Origin: JBEKEX01 sp050013615
Lineage (GTDB): Bacteria > Chloroflexota > Anaerolineae > Anaerolineales > Anaerolineaceae
Direction of reading: 5' to 3'
DNA length: 10,197 nucleotides
Assembly (NCBI GenBank): GCA_050013615.1
Contig: JBEKEX010000082.1
Location: 1-10,197 of the forward strand
Part shown: positions 6,026 through 10,197 of the stretch, in pieces
How the letters are laid out: each line of letters begins with the position of its first letter
Position numbering within the stretch: position 1 is the first letter of the stretch
The notes under the pieces: generated by a model
What the model saw: the letters and a program-made list of their open reading frames with translations, nothing else
Databases searched by the model: none
What the model was told of the DNA's origin: nothing
Program-made: the position numbers and the translations under genes

Positions 6026-6067
6026 TCTATATGCAAGGATAAATTAGTTGTGTAAACTCAGTGTTAA
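6026..6067 (-). promoter_or_regulatory. Tandem TT(A/T)ACA-N5 response-regulator box and possible promoter of the ABC operon
   Basis: On the minus strand TTAACA (6062-6067) and TTTACA (6051-6056) are separated by exactly 5 bp, an 11-bp repeat that places both half-sites on one helix face. This is the form bound by PhoP/PhoB/OmpR-type regulators, and it matches the Bacillus PhoP consensus TT(A/T)ACA-N5-TT(A/T)ACA. TTTACA also matches 5 of 6 bases of a -35, with TATAGA (6026-6031) 19 bp downstream as a weak -10. A site in this gap fits control by the regulator encoded at 7143-7820. Binding is inference. Confidence 0.5.
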
Positions 6068-6073
6068 TGGACG

Positions 6074-6100
6074 GACAAATGGGTATCTTCCCAATTTGTC
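6074..6100 (-). terminator. Hairpin after the histidine kinase gene
   Basis: GACAAAT-GGG (6074-6083) pairs with CCC-A-ATTTGTC (6090-6100), a 10-bp stem with one bulged A and a 6-nt loop. It starts 14 nt after the kinase stop on the minus strand. No U-run follows (CGTCCATTAAC), so it is at best a weak terminator or an attenuator separating the two-component genes from the ABC genes. Confidence 0.4.
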
Positions 6101-6114
6101 ATCGCTTTCCCCCT

Positions 6115-7149
6115 TTATTCCACCGGCAGGCAAACGGTGAAGGTGGTCCCTTCGCCTAATTTGCTTTCGAGAGCGATCGTGCCCCTGTGCAGGTCTACAA
6201 TCTTTTTGACGATCGAAAGACCCAGGCCGCTGCCTTCCGTTGCATGCGTACGCGCTTTATCAGCTTTGTAAAAGCGCTCAAAGACATGGATCTGATCTTC
6301 CGGCTTGATCCCGATGCCGCTGTCGGCAATGCTGCATTCGATTTTGTCGCCACGCAGACGCAGCGCCACTTTAATCAATCCACCCGGAGGTGTGAATTTG
6401 ATGGCGTTATGAAGCAAATTGAGCCAGACCTGGCTCAACAGGTCCTCGTCTGCGGTGACGAAAACCTCCTTGAGGGCCACATCCAGCTCGATCTTCTTCT
6501 CTGACCACTGCGGCTCGCAAGTCAAAATGAGGCTGCGGACCTGCTTATCCAGCCGGTAACTGCGTGGTTTGAACTTGACCTGCTCCGCCTCCAGCGAAGC
6601 TAGTTTCAACAGATTATCCGCCAGCCTGGAGAGACGCATGCTCTCCATTTCAATGATTTCGAGATAATGCAGTCTCTCCTGTTCGCTCAGTGAAGCGCTC
6701 TTTAATGCCAGGGCAAAGCCACGGATGGATGTCAAAGGCGACTGGATCTCGTGGGACACATTGGAGACGAACTCCTGGCGCATATTTTCCATCTGGCCCA
6801 GTTCCGTGGCCATTTTATTGACACCGACCGCCAATCCACTGACTATGTCGTCCTCAGGTTTGCTTTCGAGCCGGATACTGAAGTCCCCCCTGGACATCCT
6901 TTCCATGGCCTGGATGATCGGAGCATAAGCTTTTGCCTGTTGCGCCTTAAAAAAACGGATGAAGAGACGACTAATTAAACTAGTGAAGATCAGGCCTAAA
7001 AAGGAGTTGACGATCTGAACCAACAGTGCGGGCGGATTCAGGTGCGCCACCCGGTAAAGGAACCCGGTCAGATAGAAGGCCACAGCAAACATAGCTGCGA
7101 CCAGGGCCAAAACAAAGACTCTAAAAAGCTTTGGATAGTTTTTTACCAT
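6115..7149 (-). CDS. Sensor histidine kinase of a two-component system
   Basis: A 344-residue membrane histidine kinase, partner of the regulator immediately upstream. Two transmembrane helices lie at about 11-31 and 41-63, with only about 10 residues between them. A HAMP-like linker follows (about 64-118, with MERMSRGDFSIRL). The HisKA domain has VSHEIQSPLTSIRGF with phospho-acceptor H133. The ATPase domain has the N box NLLHNAIKFTP (N248), the G1 box DSGIG (276-280), the F box VFERFYKAD (289-297) and the G2 box GSGLGLSIV (306-314). With no real extracellular domain, the signal is likely sensed in the membrane or passed on by another membrane protein, possibly the adjacent transporter. ATG 7149 overlaps the regulator's stop by 7 bp, with GGAG upstream. 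Length is normal for the class. Confidence 0.93.
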   Translation of the reverse strand: MVKNYPKLFRVFVLALVAAMFAVAFYLTGFLYRVAHLNPPALLVQIVNSFLGLIFTSLISRLFIRFFKAQQAKAYAPIIQAMERMSRGDFSIRLESKPEDDIVSGLAVGVNKMATELGQMENMRQEFVSNVSHEIQSPLTSIRGFALALKSASLSEQERLHYLEIIEMESMRLSRLADNLLKLASLEAEQVKFKPRSYRLDKQVRSLILTCEPQWSEKKIELDVALKEVFVTADEDLLSQVWLNLLHNAIKFTPPGGLIKVALRLRGDKIECSIADSGIGIKPEDQIHVFERFYKADKARTHATEGSGLGLSIVKKIVDLHRGTIALESKLGEGTTFTVCLPVE

Positions 7150-7820
7150 GGCTTCAACTCCAGGCGATAGCCCAACCCGCGTATCGTTGTGATTTTGAAG
7201 GCATGCTGCTCTTCCGGGAAACGCTCCCGCAGCCGGTTGATATGCACATCCAGGGTGCGGTCGTTGCCATGAAAATCATAGCCCCAGATGTCCTCGATCA
7301 ACTGCTCACGCGCAAAGGTCCGGCCAGGGTAACTGGCCAGTTTGAAGAGCAGCTCGAACTCCTTGAGCGGCAGGGTCATTTCTTGTCCGTTGGCGGCCAC
7401 ATGGAATGTCTTGCGGTTCATCAGCAGTTGCCCTACCTGGACAGTTTGCGATGCAACAATCCGGTACCGTTTCAGCAGGGCATCGACGCGCGCCACCAGT
7501 TCCAGCGGCTCGAACGGTTTAACTAGGTAATCATCCGTTCCGAGCTCGAACCCCTTGAGCTTTTGGCTGGTCTCGCCCCGGGCCGTCAGCATCAGGATGG
7601 GCAGATCGTACGTTAGGCGAAGCTCCCGGCAAAGCTCCCATCCGTCCATTTTAGGCATCATGATGTCAATAATAAACAGGTCTACTTTGAGCGTATCCAG
7701 CTTTGCGAGCGCGTCCACCCCATCACAGGCTTGATAGGTTTCATGCCCGGCGTTGCGTAAAAATACGCCGGCAAGTTCGCGAATATGCGGATCATCATCT
7801 ACTATCAATATTTTGCTCAT
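7143..7820 (-). CDS. OmpR/PhoB-family response regulator
   Basis: A 225-residue DNA-binding response regulator. The receiver domain (1-~115) has the acidic pair D8/D9, phospho-acceptor D52 in FIIDIMMPKMDG, T79 and K101 in LVKPF. A winged-helix effector domain follows (about 127-222), with LPLKEFELLFKLA, REQLIEDIWGYDF, RTLDVHINRLRERF and the wing TIRGLGYRLE. The overall pattern resembles HssR-like regulators of Firmicutes. HssR controls a haem-detoxifying transporter, but the ABC genes here are not HrtAB-like, so the signal cannot be transferred. It is co-transcribed with the kinase. The ATG at 7820 has only a weak ribosome site (GGATTTAGAAATCA precedes it). A weak tandem box lies about 80 nt upstream, consistent with autoregulation. 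Confidence 0.95.
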   Translation of the reverse strand: MSKILIVDDDPHIRELAGVFLRNAGHETYQACDGVDALAKLDTLKVDLFIIDIMMPKMDGWELCRELRLTYDLPILMLTARGETSQKLKGFELGTDDYLVKPFEPLELVARVDALLKRYRIVASQTVQVGQLLMNRKTFHVAANGQEMTLPLKEFELLFKLASYPGRTFAREQLIEDIWGYDFHGNDRTLDVHINRLRERFPEEQHAFKITTIRGLGYRLELKPW

Positions 7821-7901
7821 TGATTTCTAAATCCATTTATAGCACCGCTAATCGATCATCCGGAACTCCTCAGCTGTAGCAAAGCAAAGATAATCCAATT
7901 C

Positions 7902-7918
7902 CATTAACAGAATATAAA
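7902..7918 (-). promoter_or_regulatory. Weak tandem response-regulator box upstream of the regulator gene
   Basis: On the minus strand TTTATA (7913-7918) and TTAATG (7902-7907) are spaced by 5 bp, the same geometry as the better box at 6051-6067. They match TT(A/T)ACA in 5 and 4 of 6 positions. The A+T-rich background makes chance matches likely, so this is tentative support for autoregulation. Confidence 0.25.
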
Positions 7919-8000
7919 CGGGATTAATGTGAGTAGGAATAGCACTAATGGTTCCATAGCGCCTTTCGAATGAGGGTCGCCCGAACGCCAATCCGCACGA

Positions 8001-8657
8001 TTATCTCCCCACCGGCTTGCGGACGGCGCGCATGATGATATCGGTGTACTTTTCTATCGTCTCCTGTGTGATCTCTGGCTCTCCCATCAGCCTGTTTAAA
8101 ACAAGAAGGTATAGCAGAGGGCCGGCGATCAGGCTGGCTGCCATGGGCCAATCCAAGTCAGGGTCGATCTCCCCGGTAGCCTTCAGGTAATCGACGTACT
8201 CCCTGGACAGGCCAACGCGTGCATATATCTGGCTGTAAAAATCCCGTACCATCTCGGGGTGCTCTTGTGCCTCGCCGAGGAGCCGCATGAGGATAGTCCA
8301 AGTTACCGGGCGTTCTTGTAATATGGCGAAAAACTCGTTAAAAAACCTGACTACCGTCTCGCGCAGATCCCTTCCGGGCTGGGGCACCTCGAGGGATGAG
8401 CGCATGTCTTGCAGAGCCGCTGACACCAGTGCTTCTTTATTAATCCAACGCCGGTAGATGGTCGTCTTGCCCACCCCGGCGCGATCGGCTACCCCTTCGA
8501 TGGACAGACCATCGAACCCCTGCTCCGCCAGCAGCTCCAGTGTGGCGTCCAGGATAGCCCGGCGCGATTTCTCACTGCGCGGCCTCCCCACCTTGCCGCT
8601 TCGCCCCGTACTGCCATCGTTTTCCATGGGTTCCTTTCGTTTTCCCGCAGCTCTCAT
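8001..8657 (-). CDS. TetR-family transcriptional regulator
   Basis: A TetR/AcrR-type one-component regulator, normally a dimeric repressor released by a hydrophobic ligand. The frame from ATG 8657 gives 218 aa, but the internal ATG at 8627 (M11, MENDGSTG; 208 aa) has an AAAGGA site 4 nt upstream while the first ATG has none. The shorter form is preferred. The N-terminal domain starts GRPRSEKSRRAILDATLELL. Its helix-turn-helix at about 52-71 reads SIEGVADRAGVGKTTIYRRW. The remaining ~120 residues form the helical ligand-binding and dimer domain (RFFNEFFAIL, MRLLGEAQEHPEM, LIAGPLLYLLVL). It is the last gene of the operon after two SnoaL-like genes, only 15-45 nt behind, so it is likely to repress that operon. 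Ligand unknown. Confidence 0.92.
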   Translation of the reverse strand: MRAAGKRKEPMENDGSTGRSGKVGRPRSEKSRRAILDATLELLAEQGFDGLSIEGVADRAGVGKTTIYRRWINKEALVSAALQDMRSSLEVPQPGRDLRETVVRFFNEFFAILQERPVTWTILMRLLGEAQEHPEMVRDFYSQIYARVGLSREYVDYLKATGEIDPDLDWPMAASLIAGPLLYLLVLNRLMGEPEITQETIEKYTDIIMRAVRKPVGR

Positions 8658-8672
8658 TCTGCGAAAGAATAT

Positions 8673-9113
8673 TCAGACTGCCTTCCCCAAAATTTTACTA
8701 TAGGTTTCGAGATCAATCTGCAATTGATCAAATAAAGTCCTGGTGTCCCAATAGTTGTGAGTTTCGTATATTTGCCCTTGGTCGTTGACCCGCATAACAA
8801 CGCAGACGGGCATTTTATACGATCGACCATTGGCCAACAGAGTGCCTATTTCCAGCTCTTCGGTAACCACTGTATCGCCCTGCGTAATCATGTTGACAAC
8901 ATGCATATTTATATCTGGAAAAGCCTTGCTCATATTATTGAGTGAGGCTTTGAAAACCTCTCTCGATGCAACATTGCCTTGTCCGAATAGTGGGTTATTC
9001 ACTATAAGACTAGGAGCTACCAGGCTGGCCAGAGTCTCCAGATCCTGCTTATTCCCGGCTTCAAAAAACTTCCTAACTACCTCCTGAGCTTTTAAGTCAT
9101 CAACCTGGTTCAT
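8673..9113 (-). CDS. SnoaL-like (NTF2-fold) protein
   Basis: A 146-residue protein of the SnoaL/NTF2-like superfamily, a cone-shaped alpha+beta barrel found in polyketide cyclases, limonene-epoxide-hydrolase relatives and many ligand-binding proteins. Signs are the N-terminal helix VVRKFFEAGNKQDLETLASLVAPSL, then the barrel strands FPDINMHVVNMITQGDTVV, MPVCVVMRVNDQGQI and the end ETHNYWDTRTLFDQL. The catalytic residues of SnoaL itself cannot be verified here, so an enzymatic role is open. The ATG follows the upstream stop directly (TAAATG), with GGAG 8 nt before it inside the upstream gene, so translation is coupled. It shares its fold with the N-terminal half of the upstream gene product and may form a heteromer or act on the same ligand. 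Confidence 0.85.
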   Translation of the reverse strand: MNQVDDLKAQEVVRKFFEAGNKQDLETLASLVAPSLIVNNPLFGQGNVASREVFKASLNNMSKAFPDINMHVVNMITQGDTVVTEELEIGTLLANGRSYKMPVCVVMRVNDQGQIYETHNYWDTRTLFDQLQIDLETYSKILGKAV

Positions 9114-9929
9114 TTAGCTTTCTCCTTTCAACACCTCTCGCAAAGCTGAAGCCATTGCCATATCGCCCTTAATCTTTAGCTTGCCCGTGACAAAAGCCAT
9201 CTCTGCACTTAGCTTGCCAGTAAAGAAAGCTACCAAGTTATCATCTTTCATTGAGATGGTACAAGTGGCGTCAGGATTGTTACCGCCAGCCACGACATCC
9301 CCCGCCTGGTCAAAGTCAATATACCATTTGCCGCCTTTCGGACCGGTAATATCAAATTGGCAAACACCGTGCAGTTTCTGTGCAAGCTCAGGGTGAGCCT
9401 TGAGATTTCGAGCGACCTTCTCCTCAAGAATGATCTTTGGCGAAAAGTCACTCGTTGCTGTCGATGTAACTGCCTGCTCGTCACTATCGGCGTATTCCTG
9501 CGCCCCGAGCGCCCGCATTTTAGTGATGGTATCTGAGTATTCGCGTTCCTCCGCGAGCAGACCTTTAGAGTTCACCCGGTAGAATTTGGCAAATGTAACC
9601 TTAAAGGGGCGGCCCGAAGGAATAATAGTATGTCCGGCAAACTCGCCTTTTTCGCCCGGGTGTTTAATTTTAATCAGGCAGGTCACCTCGAGTTCGGCTC
9701 CTACCGTGTCACCCTTGGACATCATACTCAGGATCCTGGTCTTCATCTCTACGTCAGTGAGCATGTCAAGATATTGACGAATCGGCTCAATTCCCTTAAC
9801 CGGCTCGGGAATAGACGGATCACTGCTTATAAAGTCTGGGTCTAACAGCTTTACAAGTGCATCCCAGTCATTGCGATCCTTAGCAGCAATGTATTTTTTC
9901 ACAACTTCTTCCGGTTCTACTTTTGTCAT
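9114..9929 (-). CDS. SnoaL-like/SCP2 sterol-carrier fusion protein
   Basis: A 271-residue two-domain protein. Residues 1-~142 are a SnoaL-like NTF2 fold: VVKKYIAAKDRNDWDALVKLL, DPDFISSDPSIPEPVKGIEPI, SKGDTVGAELEVT and KFYRVNSKGLLAEEREY. A polar Ser/Thr-rich linker (about 146-162) follows. Residues ~165-268 are an SCP2 domain: ARNLKAHPELAQKL, CQFDITGPKGGKWYIDF, ATCTISMKDDNLVAFFTGKL and KLKIKGDMAMASAL. The last two are the conserved end that closes the lipid tunnel. SCP2 domains bind fatty acyl chains or sterols. No signal peptide is seen, so it is cytoplasmic. The likely role is to bind a hydrophobic substrate and hold or modify it in the SnoaL pocket (inference). Start: ATG 9929 with GGAG 6 nt upstream. 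First gene of the operon with 8673-9113 and TetR. Confidence 0.88.
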   Translation of the reverse strand: MTKVEPEEVVKKYIAAKDRNDWDALVKLLDPDFISSDPSIPEPVKGIEPIRQYLDMLTDVEMKTRILSMMSKGDTVGAELEVTCLIKIKHPGEKGEFAGHTIIPSGRPFKVTFAKFYRVNSKGLLAEEREYSDTITKMRALGAQEYADSDEQAVTSTATSDFSPKIILEEKVARNLKAHPELAQKLHGVCQFDITGPKGGKWYIDFDQAGDVVAGGNNPDATCTISMKDDNLVAFFTGKLSAEMAFVTGKLKIKGDMAMASALREVLKGES

Positions 9930-9993
9930 AGTCTTCTCCTAAATTGAAACGGTCCATCATTTAGAATAATTGAGTAAATCGTTATCGTACCGT

Positions 9994-10022
9994 ATTCTAG
10001 CACAAACAAATTAAATACGCAA
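9994..10022 (-). promoter_or_regulatory. Probable promoter of the SnoaL-SCP2/TetR operon
   Basis: On the minus strand TGC-TAGAAT (extended -10; hexamer 9994-9999, 5 of 6) lies exactly 17 bp after TTGCGT (10017-10022, 3 of 6). The surroundings are A+T-rich, as expected for a promoter. Transcription would begin near 9987, giving a leader of about 58 nt before ATG 9929. Confidence 0.5.
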
Positions 10023-10033
10023 CAGTATCGTAT
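10015..10033. repeat. Inverted repeat over the -35, candidate TetR operator
   Basis: ATACG (10015-10019) and CGTAT (10029-10033) are separated by 9 nt and span the -35 hexamer. Two further CGTA half-sites lie at 9986-9989 and 9991-9994, next to the -10. The position fits repression by the TetR protein of the same operon. Arms are short, so this is tentative. Confidence 0.3.
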
Positions 10034-10146
10034 ATTAATTAAGGTTAACGTTCTATAAAATGATGGTTAATTTGACCGAATATCGAGTCGGCTTCAATAA
10101 GTTATTGGGTGGCCTTCCACTCGGAAGCTGCGGGTGGTAAGTTAGA

Positions 10147-10197
10147 ATGGAATCTACTGAGTCTCTCTTTGATGATCCGGAAACTGACCTGCCCCCC
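10147..10197 (+). CDS. Possible N-terminus of a plus-strand gene at the right edge
   Basis: From ATG 10147 the frame is open for 17 codons to the window end (MESTESLFDDPETDLPP). GGTGG lies 9 nt upstream as a poor ribosome site. An in-frame ATG at 10060 is separated from it by a TAA. The composition is protein-like but too short to identify. It would be divergent from the SnoaL-SCP2 operon. Confidence 0.25.
   Translation, partial: MESTESLFDDPETDLPP

Noticed and set aside
7143..7820. Naming the two-component system HssRS with an HrtAB transporter
   Set aside because: The regulator resembles HssR, but the ABC genes are of the NatA/ABC-2 type, not HrtAB, and they lie downstream of the kinase, so haem sensing cannot be assumed.

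Overview
The window looks like a chromosomal stretch from a free-living bacterium of moderate G+C. The TPR protein, the methyltransferase remnant and the mix of small regulators resemble what is seen in Chloroflexota (Anaerolineae-like). The response regulator/histidine kinase pair reads more like Bacillus/Paenibacillus-type systems. The taxonomic assignment is an inference from recalled protein resemblance, not from a search. Nearly all intact genes lie on the minus strand; only the TPR gene is clearly on plus.

Layout. Positions 1-656 (minus) hold a MarR-family regulator whose stop overlaps the start of a membrane protein that runs off the left edge. Positions 657-1337 are mostly non-coding but contain a short decayed plus-strand coding remnant (1019-1201, in-frame TAG) followed by a strong hairpin. 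A TPR-repeat protein follows on plus (1338-1901). A convergent MFS exporter of the DHA3 type lies on minus (2061-3362). Upstream of the MFS gene is a graveyard: the 3' end of a SAM-dependent methyltransferase (frameshifted, with an amber codon) abutting the 3' end of a DDE transposase.

Positions 4068-7820 form the central unit, all on minus in transcription order: OmpR-type response regulator, histidine kinase (7-bp overlap), a hairpin, an intergenic region with a tandem TT(A/T)ACA-N5 box, an unrecognised 41-codon small ORF, an ABC ATPase (4-bp overlap), an ABC-2 permease (4-bp overlap) and a terminator. The simplest reading is a two-component system that senses an envelope-associated signal and controls the adjacent ABC exporter through the tandem box. 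A weaker copy of the box sits upstream of the regulator itself.

Positions 8001-9929 form a second minus-strand operon: a SnoaL-like/SCP2 sterol-carrier fusion, a stand-alone SnoaL-like protein and a TetR regulator, behind a recognisable extended -10 promoter with an inverted repeat over its -35. This suggests TetR-controlled handling of a hydrophobic small molecule; the ligand cannot be told from sequence. The right edge may contain the first codons of a plus-strand gene. No rRNA, tRNA or CRISPR array was seen.
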